Position numbers and translations under genes: made by a program
Source: Panonychus citri
Taxonomy: Eukaryota; Arthropoda; Arachnida; Trombidiformes; Tetranychidae
Direction of reading: 5' to 3'
Length of the DNA: 64,000 bases
Assembly (NCBI RefSeq): GCF_014898815.1
Contig: NW_026515539.1
Coordinates: 1,302,001 to 1,366,000 of the forward strand
The notes under the pieces: model-generated
The model's input: the letters and a program-made list of their open reading frames with translations, nothing else
Databases searched by the model: none
Told to the model about the DNA's origin: nothing
Shown here: one piece after another, positions 50,255 through 61,552 of the stretch
How positions within the stretch are numbered: position 1 is the stretch's first letter
Layout: every line of letters begins with the position of its first letter

Positions 50255-50926
50255 ATGAGTCTCAGTAAAATATTAACTGTTAATGTTAAAGTTCCAACCT
50301 TCAATGGATTCGAACCATCGATAGAAAATTGGATAAGTGACTACGAACAAATCACAAATGTCATTGGTTGGTCCGATAAAGATCGACTCGTTGGATTCCC
50401 CGACTTTTTAACTGGAGTTGCCCAACTTTTGTTCAAAGAAGAGTATTCTTACGAATATAACTTCCCACAAAGTTGGTCAGAAGCTAAAGAAAGGCTGATC
50501 AAAGACTTCACTCCAATCACCAACAACAACGATCAAAATAGTGAACTTCTGGACAAACCCAAGTCACCTTTCTCGGTTTCACCCGATGAAATCTGCCATA
50601 ATATTGTAAAGGCACAACGAGAAAAAGGTGCGTCTGGATCTGCTACTATTGAAGTGATTTTGGACATAGCAAGTACACTGGTGGAGACCGCTAGACATCT
50701 CAATACTCCTATCCAACCGAAGGACGAACCAAGCAAAGAACGTAAGATTATTTGTTACTTTTGCAAAGAACCTGGTCATATCCGACAGAACTGTCAACAA
50801 CTTAAATATGAACGTACGTTAGCTATCCTCAGTCCAACATGCGAAAGCTCATCTTCATCATTGAATTGGCGTTCAACTTCCTCTAAGACTAAAGGATTCA
50901 AGAAATCAACGACTTTGCAACAGTGA
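50255..50926 (+). CDS. Second Gag-like protein with CCHC zinc knuckle
   Basis: An uninterrupted 223-codon frame runs from ATG 50255. Its N-terminal part aligns with the main Gag around the pattern W-[IL]-S-x2-[FY]-E-x2-T...WSD-x-DR...FL, and it has one zinc knuckle (CYFCKEPGHIRQNC, near residues 166-179), followed by a Ser-rich tail. It ends 42 bp before the 3' LTR and has no protease or polymerase. It could be a regulatory or packaging Gag, a Gag that competes with assembly, or the remnant of a second element joined by recombination. Its own TATA promoter and intact frame favour a retained gene. It is too diverged from the main Gag to be a recent duplicate. Confidence 0.85.
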   Translation: MSLSKILTVNVKVPTFNGFEPSIENWISDYEQITNVIGWSDKDRLVGFPDFLTGVAQLLFKEEYSYEYNFPQSWSEAKERLIKDFTPITNNNDQNSELLDKPKSPFSVSPDEICHNIVKAQREKGASGSATIEVILDIASTLVETARHLNTPIQPKDEPSKERKIICYFCKEPGHIRQNCQQLKYERTLAILSPTCESSSSSLNWRSTSSKTKGFKKSTTLQQ

Positions 50927-50960
50927 AAACTGAAACAAGGGACTGTTTCAACTTCTAGTC

Positions 50961-50968
50961 GGGGGAAA
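50961..50968 (+). other. Polypurine tract
   Basis: GGGGGAAA abuts the 3' LTR and is placed to prime plus-strand DNA synthesis. It is short for a gypsy tract. Confidence 0.65.
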
Positions 50969-51465
50969 TGTAACGTAAATTTCGGTCCCATTATTCATCA
51001 CTGGTTACAAACCCGTACAAGGATAAATCCGTTCATTACCAATAACCAATTAACCCTTATTTAGGATTACTTCCTTCCATAACCAATTATTACAATTACT
51101 TTATTTGGATCATAATCCTCAATTACTAATCAACCTAAATCTTTATTACTAACCGACAAAGATGAATAACACACACGTGACACTCGTGAGTCTCGATGAT
51201 CTTGTATAAAACCAGATCACCTACTAATAGAATGTTCACTTCTTTAGAATCAACATAACATTCAAGTTAAAACATTCTAATAGATTTCATCTTGTCATCA
51301 TCTTTTAATCAAGTTAATCCATTCCAATAATCTGTGTAATTCATTACAATCATTTAATCAACAATTGGATAATAAAGTTCATTTATATTAGTTAAAGTTC
51401 TTCTAATAACGTTTCTACATTATTTAATTCGTTCATCACTCATTACGTAACTTTTTCACGTTACA
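50969..51465 (+). repeat. 3' LTR
   Basis: 497 bp, with the same ends and the same length as the 5' LTR; I found no difference in a line-by-line reading. Confidence 0.95.
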
Positions 51466-51469
51466 TCTA
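51466..51469. other. Target-site duplication, right copy
   Basis: TCTA, identical to 39968-39971. Confidence 0.8.
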
Positions 51470-52550
51470 GTTACATCTTCTTCTTAGTTATCATCATCAT
51501 CATCTTTCCATCTTTTCAATTCCATTAGATGTAAAACATTTCGAGACTTTTTTTCTCATCATTTCTCATCTTCTTCTCATCATTTATGATCATCTCTCGC
51601 TCTCTCTTTTTTTTCAGGTCACTTGATGTTCATCTTGTTTTTCAATTGTCACTTGATTGTTAATCTAAATTGTAAATTGTTGATAAATCATATTCTTTAA
51701 CCTCTAATTATCTATATATTCACTTTACTATTCAATCAAAAGGCTTTTTTGCATTAAAAGCAATTCCAGTAATTGATTGATTTGATTATCTCTTTTTTTT
51801 TATCAAAATTCATCTAATCAATTTGGTTAATTGTCTTTAACTTAATAGATGTATCAATTACTAATTGGTTTGGTTTAATTGGATTAATTTTTACGTTTTC
51901 ATTTTATTTTTGTTAATTGGCGATTAATCAATTGAATTGATGTTGGTTAATTTTTATATAAACAACAATTAATTTTGATTTAATAGACAAGGAAAAGTTT
52001 GGTCAACAATTTAATTGTAAACAAGGAAATTAGTTAAATTGGGAAGTTTACCTAATTGTGTATGAGAATTGTAACAATTTAGGTTAATCATCAATAATTA
52101 AAGATACAATTTTATTTATATCTTCAATTTTTTTTTTGGTTTTTATTCAAGTTTTTCAATTTCACCAACTAAATTGTTGATCAGATTTAATTGTTGTAAT
52201 TTATGATGGCTAAATTGTTTCTCTCACCAACAATTATTACTCTAATGATTAAAGCAATTAAAAGATAATCATTGAAACCTTAAACTTGTAATTGTTGCTT
52301 CTCAAAGGCTTAAGGGTAAAACCAATACAATCAAAGTGATTTAATGTAAATCAATTGATTGATTGTTAATCGTGTGTCATGATTAATTAGATTTATTCAA
52401 ATGAACTTGATAATCACAATTAAAATGATAAAACATTAGGATTAGCTGATGGTGATGATGAGGAAGAATAAGAAGAAAAGAAAAACAAAATCAAGAATAA
52501 TTTGATTGATTAGTTGATGATGATAACGATGATTAAAAGTATGATGATGT
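51470..52550. other. Intergenic, right flank of the retroelement
   Basis: AT-rich sequence without a recognisable gene, followed by the 3' end of the LRR gene on the minus strand. Confidence 0.5.
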
Positions 52551-53856
52551 TTAATTTAAGGTGAAAATTGGATGAATAATTAATAAGATGATCAAGATTG
52601 ATAACAATTTAGTTGATTGTTTGATTAAATGGGATGAAGATAATGCAAGTTGTTCAAGTCGATAAGTTTCATTACATTCATTGAGTAAATCTTCAACGGT
52701 AAAGTACCAAAGTTCAGTAGCCTCGGGGCAAACTAGCCCTTCAACTCGATCCATATAATTGTGGTCATCTCGTTTTAACCATTGCATCCGACAATCGCAC
52801 TTAATTGGATTCTTATTAACTGATATTGTGCTTCGGACATTTGATAAAATTGGTGTGAACACATCTTCATCGAGATATTCAATTAAATTGTATTCGAGGT
52901 TTAAATGGACTGGCCTACGAAGTCGGGTGAACGCATCTTTGTCAATATTTTGCATTTGAAGTAAATTACCTCGCAGGTCAAGGGTCAACAGTTCATCGGA
53001 TGATTTTTCAAAGGCAAAAGTATGATTGGTCAATCGAGAGATTAAATTATCTCGTATTGAAAGACTGGTTAGATTGGGTAACCGGTAGAAAGCATAATCA
53101 CCAAGATCTTCAATTTCATCTCGAGCCAATTGAACGGAGGTCAATCGGGGCAATTCAACTCGACCAAATGCTGACCTTTGAATTTTGGGAATTGAAGCAT
53201 CGGTTACCCAGAAAATGGCCAATTGATTAAAACTATCAACGATTTCAAATATCGATCCGTCATTTTCCTCTTTGGTTATCCAACTGGCCTCCGATAGTCC
53301 GGAAAATTTGAAACTTTTCAACGTTTCCTTTGACTTTACCAAACTTGTCCTATGGATTCGGGTCAGTGAAATGTTCTGATTGCCATTAAGGTCAATTGCC
53401 TCCAATGACATGTCACCCAAAATGTCCTCTGCCATGTGAGTTAATTCAGTTTTATACAATTTAAGTGATTTAACATGTCGCTCAGCAGTGTTGACATAAT
53501 AATTGGCTAATTGACTGAAAACTTGACGGACACTACAATCGTTAATCTTGACCCCATAACACTCCATCTCACCTGATGAATTATTACATTTACATGGGGC
53601 TATTTCCCGTTCAGGTGGACATTTAATCGCATAATCAGAAGTGTAATAACCTTCATCGAATTGACAATTAATATTTGACGGACTAATTAAGGTTAACATT
53701 GTCAACGTAATTGGGAAGATGTTGGGTAAACCTACGGGAAAATAAAGATAACTTTTTAACTTTAGATTGTTAATCAATTGATTGTATTTACGTTAATTGT
53801 TAATACTTACTAGATTCTCGAGGATTAAATATCATCATCAACATTTTTACCAACAT
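52551..53856 (-). CDS. Leucine-rich-repeat surface protein, probably GPI-anchored
   Basis: Two minus-strand exons, 53811-53856 (ATG 53856, donor TA|GTAAGT) and 52551-53731 (acceptor CCCGTAG), join in phase 1 for 408 residues. The N-terminus carries a signal-type hydrophobic stretch (FPITLTMLTLI, about residues 20-30). A Cys-rich cap follows (CPPEREIAPCKC...MECYG), then about six irregular LRRs (for example LTSLSIRDNLISRL and VHLNLEYNLIEYL), and an LRRCT-type cap (NPIKCDCRMQWL...GLVCPE...LLNEC). The last 20 residues are hydrophobic (LLSILIILLIIHPIF) with no cytoplasmic tail, suggesting a GPI signal. Such proteins mediate extracellular adhesion or signalling; arthropod databases often label the family 'oplophorus-luciferin 2-monooxygenase non-catalytic subunit-like'. 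N-glycosylation sites include NNSS, NISL, NLTS and NHTF. Confidence 0.85.
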
Positions 53857-55319
53857 TTTCTACTATTTTGCTAATTGTTGCATCGATTTCTTTAATTTTA
53901 TCAATTGATTCCGGTTAATTGACGATGATGATGATAATGATGGTACCATGATTAATGATAACGATAATTTAATAACTGTTAAACAATTTGTGGTTACAAC
54001 TTATTGTTGGTAATTTGTTACATTATATTTGTAACAATTTAATTCACTTTCCATGTTGATTGTTGGTCGCTAATAAATATTGATTATTTGTTAGCAAGAA
54101 AAAAAAATACACTCACATAATCAATTGATTAATTGTATTTGATTTAACTCTTTGTTTTCACATAAAATTGCAACTTAATGATTAAAGTTGTAATCAGTTG
54201 GTCAGTTAATTAATTTAGACACTAAATTGAAACTAACAGGATTAACTCGTGGATTAAAATGGTTAACTGATTGTTACAATTTTTAAATTTTCTTTTCTTT
54301 TCCAATTCTGATTCAAGGTTTTTCTCACCATGTTAACTCTATGGAGGAAAATGAAACTCACTCCACCCAATCATCATCTCTTCATTCAATCAACTTGATA
54401 CAATAAAATTAGGTGATGATAATGATGATGATGATGAGAATGATAATAGAGACCAAATTTTCATGTACAGTCGTTGGTAAAAAACGATGATCAATGATGA
54501 TAATAGGAAGGGAAAAGGTCTAATGGGTTATCGTGTTTGTTGGAAGAGAAAATCGATTTCGAACTTGATTTATCTCTTTCTTTTTTTCTTTCTTTATCTT
54601 CTTCCTGTTCATCTAATTCATGAATTTAAGGTGATATTTTACCTGAATAACATGATGATCCCTCGGATGAATCTCATGAAATGATAATTATTGGGTGTGG
54701 AGCCAAAGATATTAAAAGACTTTGGTTAACCTGAACAAGGAAATTATTTGATTGTCATGATTTTCCAGTTGGAAATGTCTTCATTTCTGCAATATTATTA
54801 ATACAATTACAAATTGTGATTATTTAATTACGATTTTGTTGTGAAAACATGATTATTATCATGTTCATTTGCTAAACGATTTTGACGTTTTCATCATTTA
54901 TTGTCCACTAACAGTGACAATTAAGACCAATCAAGTTTATTGGAAATTGATGAAAAAAAAATGAGACAAAATTTTTCAAAATTTATAAAATGAGTTTTAT
55001 TTTTTTCTAAATTGTATTTATCATTAGATTGAGATTAAATTGTTATAACTTGAACTGTAGTTGATTAAGATCTTGTTTACAATTTAACTCAATTAGATGA
55101 TCGTGATGGTGAGAGATATGATTACAACTTTTGTCTTCTTTAGTTTTTATCTTCAAATGAAGAGAGGAAACGGAAGAAGATTTATCAGAAACTAATTTGA
55201 TATTCTCTGTACATTTAATTATGCAAATGATGATGGAGAGCTAATTGTTGTTGAGAGAGTGATAAATGGTCTATACACAGATGGAAGATGTAAAGTTAAA
55301 TTGTGATTAGTAAATTAAC
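53857..55319. other. Intergenic, no gene seen
   Basis: AT-rich upstream region of the LRR gene, then the 3' flank of the cuticle-type gene. The 65-codon plus-strand frame at 54487 is hydrophobic low complexity and has no supporting features. A (GAT)n tract lies near 54418-54437. Confidence 0.5.
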
Positions 55320-56120
55320 TTAAGCCTTCTTGGCAGCGGCGGCCTTTTTGTAGTCATCACCGTATCCTGATGATCCATAGGAATCATCTCCGTATCCTGA
55401 TGATCCGTATGAGTCTGAGCCGTATGATGATCCGTATGATGGAGCGTAACTGTCACCAGACCATGAGTCGGCGGCGGAGTATGAACCAGCTCCGTATGAT
55501 GGGGCTCCGTATGAGGATGAACCGTATGATGATCCGTAAGATGAGTCGTATGAAGGAGCTGAGTATGGGACTGGGATGTATTTCTTGACAACAACTGGAA
55601 CGTGTTTCTTAACTACGACTGGGACGTGTTTGGTGACGATGACGGGTTTTGGGACTGAGACAGTTTTGTATTGTGTGACTTTTTGGGTCAAGTATACTGG
55701 CTTAACGACAGGTCGTTCAATGATGACTTTTCTGACCTTGGGGGCAGCGACGGCGTAACCGGCACCGTATGAGTCTCCGGAGTATGAGTCGTCACCGTAT
55801 CCACCAGCTCCATATGAAGCACCTGACGAGTATGAGTCACCACCGTATGAACCTGATGGGTATGAAGCGGCTCCATAGCTTGGGGCTGATCCGTAGCTTG
55901 ATGATCCGTAGTTGGATGAGGCCAAAGTTTGACCGGCAAGAAGGGTAAGAGCGAGAACGATCTAATAATAATAATAAAAAGAAAACAGAAAATTCAATTA
56001 TTATTTTTTCATAATCATCATCTTCAAATGTATTAGTTATAATCCACAATCAATTGGTTGATCATCGTCATCATCATGATCGTCAGATTAATTTCACTTT
56101 CAACTTACCATTGAGTTCAT
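55320..56120 (-). CDS. Cuticle-type Gly/Tyr/Ser-rich secreted protein, copy 1
   Basis: A tiny first exon (56109-56120, MNSM) and a main exon (55320-55961) join in phase 0 to give 217 residues. The signal peptide is MNSMIVLALTLLAGQTLA. The mature protein has SYG/GYG/SYS repeats (about residues 19-75), a central Val/Lys/Pro block with VPVVVKKHVPVVVKK and conserved KPV/KHVPV units (about 80-135), and further SYGSS repeats ending in DDYKKAAAAKKA. It lacks a chitin-binding R&R motif. Such low-complexity Tyr/Gly proteins are structural matrix proteins of arthropod cuticle or silk-like secretions. The unusually GC-rich third positions against the AT-rich background suggest high expression. Its start, intron and promoter match the gene at 63614, in inverted orientation. 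Confidence 0.85.
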
Positions 56121-56213
56121 GATGAGTTTTGATTTTGTTGTTTTGTTAAAATTTGAAGTTGTTATTTGAATGATTGGAGATGAGAACTGATGATTTAATC
56201 CATCAAAACGATT

Positions 56214-56223
56214 CCTTTATATA
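56214..56223 (-). promoter_or_regulatory. TATA box of cuticle-type gene, copy 1
   Basis: TATATAAAGG on the minus strand, about 95 bp before the ATG. The leader that follows (ATCATCAGTTCTCATCTCC) is shared with copy 2 at 63511-63520. Confidence 0.85.
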
Positions 56224-58367
56224 CCATTTCGTTTTCCTCTCGAACGCATGTACTTCCCCCACGAGAAAACGTATATTCGTTACATCAACATGCACCAATA
56301 GGCGGAGGCTCTCACTTGGTCACTTTAAAAGTAGGATGGACATTCAGGTAATATCATATATCGAGCAATCAAATTAAAAGGGAAAGTTAAACACGTTGAT
56401 TATTGAACGTGATCTATATGTTTGGTCACTCCTTATGATGATGATGATGATTAAGATGATCTGGTTCACGTCGCTGACCAATGTTGACGATAATGTTTTT
56501 GCGATACAACTCAAAGTGACCAATGTCCGGCGGCGATTGTTCAAGTAGGTGGCTTAATATGATTAAGTTTGTAATTGTTACTTGATGATTTTGTTAATCT
56601 GAAAATGAGACAGTTTAAAGATTAATTTACATGAATCTAATTAGATTAAATTTGATTAGTGATTGTCTCTTTTTTCTGGTACATGAAATTAGCAGCGAAA
56701 TTATAATTTCAATATTAATTCATAATTCGAATTATTTGTTTGAATGGAAAGTCTGAAAAGGAAAATTAATCGTATGTAAATCTATTGCAATTAGAATCCT
56801 TCTTTTTTTTCAACAATTAACACTCTCATAGAAAATTAATTAGTAGTAATTAAGTAATTCATTGTTTCAGATTTCGAGAAAAAAAAAGTTTTTTTCTTTT
56901 GCTTTCAGGCTTAATTATGTTTCTCATCATTTAGATTATTTGACTTACAAGGTAAAAAGATCAATCTTGATTAGCGATTATCATTACGGAAGAAAATTAG
57001 TTTTAATTGTGTCAAAGGTTTTCGATTGGAATCGAATGTGAATTAATTATTGTCAAAATTCATTGTAATTCGTATCTATACTTATGAGAATTAAACTAAT
57101 TCCGAGTTAATTGTTGTAATTGTAAAGTTCAAGTTCGCAAGAAAAGTTTTAAAATAATAGTTTTCATCATGATTATCGCTGAATTTTATCAATTGTCACC
57201 TCAGAATAATTAAATTTAATTGTTTACTTTTATATGGATTTTGTGACTTTAAATGGTTGATTAGATTTACTATCAATTTATTAATCAAAAACAATAATTA
57301 ATCATCACATCGTACATGTTACTAATCTGTTTAGTGCAATACTTAATCAAGAAATTGGATCAACTGGTTTTAAATGATTAACTAATTATTACTTTTTGAT
57401 ATTTGATATGAAACATCAGAAGCAACAAATTTTATTAATAATTTCAGGTCAGATTGAAAGGTGAATCCAATGAATGAGAGTAAACAATTTAGAGGTCAAA
57501 CTTGTCAAAGGTTAAAAAGTTTAAATTGATCATCGAGCAATAATTTATCTTGATTGTAATCATTTGAACAGCAACAATTAACAATCAACAATGAGTAGAA
57601 ACATGAACACGAAACTTTGGAAAGTTTAATTTTGTTACAATTAAAGAGACAATTAAGTCATTTCCTTTTCTTGGAAGAAAATTTTTCGCAAGTTCAATTT
57701 AATATCTTCATCATTATGGTTATTTAATTTACGAAAACAATTCAATTGTCAAATTCTGTTCTCGAGACAATTAACGAACATTTTTGCTCCATTAGAACAT
57801 CACTTAAATCAAATATTCTATTCACTTAATCATTGCACAATTTATTGTAACCATTAAGTTGGAATTTAAATTGTTAGTTTCTAATTAGAAAACTTTTTCA
57901 CAAACTGAGGATTGAACTTGCAGAAATCCAATGATCAGTCAATCTAAACTAATATAATTCTTAAGTGATTGTAGGCATAATTTAAATGGATAGAAATTTA
58001 AGAAAATATAAAATATAAAATTCAAAACAATTTAGATCGTAACTTTTTTAGTCCAAAAGACGAAATCGAAAGTCGACGAAAGCAAGTTAATGTTTTTTTC
58101 TAAGAGATGGAGCCACAAAACTCTCTTACTTTTTTCTCTTACTCTTTGGTTACACAAATTTTTCTCTTTGAATAACTAGTCTATTTTCAGAGATTTTTCG
58201 TGAATTTAGCTCAATTGCTGTGCCTAAACAAGTCACCTTCAAGTAGAGGTTTTTGTTTACTATTTTGTCATTTATTCATTTAATTGTTTGGTCATTTTTT
58301 TCGTTTTTGGACAAAATTAGTTAACCATGGCGACTTACGAGGAGAAGATTGAATACGTGAAAAGCGT
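56224..58367. other. Upstream region of the cuticle-type gene and leader of COX6B
   Basis: The first 350 bp contain blocks shared in inverted orientation with 63000-63510, including a GTGAACCAGAT block near 56460 and a CCGGCGG-containing block near 56527. The remainder to about 58300 is AT-rich with no gene. The COX6B leader probably starts after 58200. Confidence 0.55.
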
Positions 58368-58951
58368 ATGGATCTTACTAAGCCCAATGGAAGAATAGGT
58401 CGACCTGCTCCCCCTGATCCAAGGTTTCCAAATGTAAATCAATCACTGTAAGTAATTATTTTCTAACTATATTTCTACTTCTCTTTCATTAATTGAATTG
58501 ATATCTAATTAATAATTTTCTCATTTTCTTCTCACTTAGCAATTGCTATCAAAACTATGTAGATTACCACCGGTGTTTGAAAAAGAAACCTGGATGGGAA
58601 GCTTGCGAATGGTACAAAGACAATTATGAAACACTTTGTCCAATTCAATGGGTACGTTTTCGGATTAATCGGTTGGATGTTCTTAATTAGGGCAAAATTA
58701 TGATCCTAATGTTCATCGTTTCTTAAATCTGAATGCTAGGATGCTGAATGACTCGACAATCTAAACCTCGATGGTTAAATTGTTGAAATCTGTTGATATT
58801 CTCTGGCCTTTTCTCTTCCGTTATTTTGTTGTATCTGTTTGATTCTAATTATCTTCTCTTTTGTTTTTATTTGTTCTCTTACCTTTTTCTTATTTAGCAC
58901 AAGAAATGGGACTGGCAAAGAAAACGTGGAATCTTCCCCGGAGATATTTAA
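58368..58951 (+). CDS. COX6B: Cytochrome c oxidase subunit 6B
   Basis: Three exons, 58368-58447, 58540-58651 and 58898-58951, join by GT-AG introns to give 81 residues, the normal length. The twin Cys motifs of the CHCH fold are clear: NCYQNYVDYHRC (C-x9-C) and CEWYKDNYETLC (C-x9-C-type), followed by W and the conserved end RGIFPGDI, with RFPNVNQ at the N-terminus. COX6B sits on the intermembrane-space side of complex IV and links its monomers; the Cys pairs are oxidised by the MIA40 pathway. I chose the ATG at 58368 for length. An earlier ATG at 58327 opens a different frame that overlaps the start and stops after 22 codons (see findings). Polyadenylation signal AATAAA follows near 59072. 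Confidence 0.92.
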
Positions 58952-59185
58952 ATTATTATCCGTTTCAAGTTGGGTTAATATTTACATTCTCTTCAAATTT
59001 ACCATAGAATTGATTTTAATCAAAAATTTGATTTCATGATAGCAAGTTGTGGCAGAAATAAGTTTCTCTCAATAAATTTTGAGTTAATCGAAAATTAATT
59101 AACTACAAACTTATTTTATTCGTCTTCAAGTATACTTTTTTTTTTGGAAGGTCTGTACACAATATAAATTGTTAAAAGTACAATT

Positions 59186-59818
59186 CTATTTCTTATCAGA
59201 GTCTAATAAATCTTTGGCTTCATTAATTTTAGCAGCTAAATAAGGTGATCCACCTGAGAAATAAAAGAAAATGATAAATATTATTTGGATGGCTAATGAT
59301 TAATAATAGGAAATGGATCCTTTTAACGAGAAACGTGAAAAAGTAAAAATTGATCGATCAAATAATCGATGAGGAAAAAGGGATTAAATGAATTACCTCG
59401 ATCTGGATGATTAAGTAACATTATCCTTCTATGAGCTTCTCTTAATTTTAATTTATTAACTGCTGGACTAACTCCTAATATAAGACCAGCTTCACGTCTT
59501 GTCATTTTGGCCTCGAATCCTCCCTTGTAGTATTTAGAATTGGCAAAAGATTTCTAATGCAATTAAAGAAAATTAGTTGATCAATTGTCCATTAAAAGAG
59601 AAAACCATGACCTATAACACTTACAGCATCGGGTAGAACCTTATTTAATTGCTCCAACTGTGGGCCTAATTGTTTTGATACTCTAAGTAAATATCTGCCA
59701 CCAAAACCGACTGCAGCCATGGCCATTCCAGCTACAATCATTGAGCTCTGAAAGTAGAAGAAACAAATCAGGTAAATTTCCATTATCTAATACAACCAAT
59801 TAAATCACTTACAGCCAT
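59186..59818 (-). CDS. DNAJC19: Mitochondrial import co-chaperone TIM14/PAM18
   Basis: Four minus-strand exons, 59813-59818 (MA), 59625-59747, 59397-59553 and 59186-59253, join in compatible phases to give 117 residues, against 116 in human DNAJC19. There is one N-terminal membrane segment (MIVAGMAMAAVGFGGRYLL, about residues 5-23), then the signature YYKGGFEAKMTRREAGLILG, and the J domain with its HPDRGGSPYLAAKINEAKD helix. The HPD triad is intact. The protein sits in the inner membrane with the J domain in the matrix, where it stimulates mtHsp70 (HSPA9) ATPase in the TIM23-linked import motor. It converges with COX6B; the stops are about 235 bp apart. The first exon codes only two residues. 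Confidence 0.95.
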
Positions 59819-60546
59819 GGTAATCAATAATTTATTAAATTAAATTACTTGAAGAAGAAAAAAAATGATGCAATTAAAATGTTGATTGACAAGAAAATTG
59901 AATGAACCACAACAAGAAAATCAAAACAAATCGGATTAAATTTCAGGTAATTAAATAACAGTCAACACAGCGAATTGTTTAATTGTCAATTAGTAAACAA
60001 TTGATTTTCACGATCAACTATAAATAAAAACAATTTAAAGTTAACAATTGAAACGAAATCAAATTAAATAACCTTGGCTAATTTTGTGACAAAATTTTGT
60101 TTCTCAACACATGTTGTTCGAGTTCTTCACTCTCACACTAGATGTCGCTTTTTTCACAATTAAGTTAATTGGATTAACTTTAGATTTAGATTTGTAATCA
60201 TCGAAAATTTTTGCCAAATAATTAAATTAAAAGGAGTGTTTTATTCCGCCGAAAAAATTGAAATAATATTAGTGTAAATTTCATTGAAATGGAAAATCTT
60301 TTTAACCATAAAGAAAATTGAGTGAGAACGAGAGAGAATCATGAAAACAATTAACTAAATGTCTTGTTTCATATTAGGTTACTAATTAAAGTTGATTGTT
60401 CTTTCTGAAAGAAATGAAATAAAGGTGAAAAAATAACATTGATTGGTTTTCTTTTCTTTTTTTTTTAGTTTGTATAAAATTACTCAGTAATCATTGAGAA
60501 AATAGAGTTGATTTTAATTGTTGATGATTTTAGATGAGTTGAGCTA
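59819..60546. other. Intergenic between EXOSC7 and DNAJC19
   Basis: Holds the DNAJC19 promoter. A weaker CTCF-like word (CACTAGATGTCGC, about 60136-60148, two mismatches) lies about 320 bp upstream of its ATG. No gene seen. Confidence 0.4.
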
Positions 60547-61552
60547 TCAATTGGTTGAGACTTTAGATTTTATGAAATTGTGAAGCTCTAAGGAGACTTG
60601 AGATATTTTCTGTAGCAAAAAGAAAACAAGAAAAACAGTAAAAAAGAAATTAGAATAAGTTAATTAGCGAATTGAATTGTGATAGTAAAATTTTCGATCA
60701 ATTTCAATAACTCACTGGTATCAGTTCTTTAATTGGTTCACTATGAAGACTTCCGAATCCTAATTTTTTCGAATGTAATAAAGTACCACAATCGTTTATT
60801 GAGAATAATAAACTAGATATACTTGATGCTTCTTCTTCTTGAGTTGGATCAATGATGTAATTGTTTCCAATTCGGGTTACGGTGACAAAAAGTGGAACTT
60901 GAGACACATCTAAACTGATTACATCGAAAGGATCATCAGGAATCTCTATTTCCATTGTATCTGGATTAACGTAGACCTTGGGTAATCTGCCGGGAGAAAG
61001 TGAGAGGATAGAAAAATGAATAATAAAAAAGAAAAAGAATAATTGAAGAAAAAAAACTGACCTTGTCTCATGAAGAGCAGCTTTGACCGCTAGCGAGCAT
61101 AAATCATAAAGAGAAGCTTTTGATCCAACTTCAAGGATAAGAATATCAATCGAAAGGCACCAAACTGATTTTCCTTCGACAACCATTAGACAATCGTAGA
61201 TTGAACAATCTTTGAAAGAATCTTCGAAAAAAGAAACAATCTCACCGACCATCGCTGATCCACCTCGACCTTCAAACAATGGGTCAGCATTTGCCGAAAC
61301 GTCGGCATAAAATTCAACTTTACCTTTACCTGGACGACCAGGATCTGGAGGAACAAGAGACATTTTAATACCAACCAAAACTGAACAATTAACAGAACGA
61401 ATTTGAGCTGAACCAACACAACTTGCCAACAAATTAGTCTCTAAATCAATTTCTCTCCGATCCCAACAAGATCTTCCATCAATCCTAAAATTATCATTAA
61501 CTCCATGGATAAGGTAACACTTTTCACCTTCACTCAACAATATCTCAGTCAT
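60547..61552 (-). CDS. EXOSC7: Exosome core subunit Rrp42
   Basis: Three minus-strand exons, 61062-61552, 60716-60986 and 60547-60609, join in phases 2 and 0 for 274 residues, slightly short of the usual 290. The RNase PH-like fold is recognisable by GRSCWDRREIDLET near residue 26, VEFYADVSANADPLFEGRGG (about 80-99), WCLSIDILILE, SLAVKAALHETRLPKV at the first splice junction, and IPDDPFDVISLDVSQVP. EXOSC7 is a catalytically inactive ring subunit of the RNA exosome, pairing with an Rrp41/Rrp45-type neighbour, and works in nuclear and cytoplasmic 3'-5' RNA decay. The last exon (20 codons) was found after donor CCA|GTGAGT; without it the frame stops after three intronic codons. Confidence 0.92.

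Larger units (their letters stand above)
39972..51465 (+). mobile_element. Gypsy-type LTR retroelement with env-like region, antisense cargo genes and a second gag
   Basis: The 11,494-bp element is bounded by two 497-bp LTRs that look identical by eye and begin and end with the inverted repeat TGTAACG...CGTTACA, with a TCTA duplication outside. The order is LTR, tRNA-Leu-type primer site, one uninterrupted Gag-Protease-RT-RNaseH-Integrase-Env frame (40504-47136), a tandem ATC-rich repeat, two antisense genes with introns (47342-47709 and 48356-49768), a second Gag-like gene (50255-50926), a GGGGGAAA purine tract, LTR. The domain order RT-RNaseH-IN identifies the Ty3/gypsy (Metaviridae) class, and the env-like segment recalls errantiviruses. 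Intact frames and matching LTRs imply a young copy that may still be active. The 3.8-kb tail is much longer than in ordinary gypsy elements. Confidence 0.95.

Noticed and set aside
58739..58751. Alternative last exon for COX6B (GCTAG|GATGCTGAATGA)
   Set aside because: It would remove the conserved RGIFPGDI end; the exon at 58898 restores the family C-terminus.
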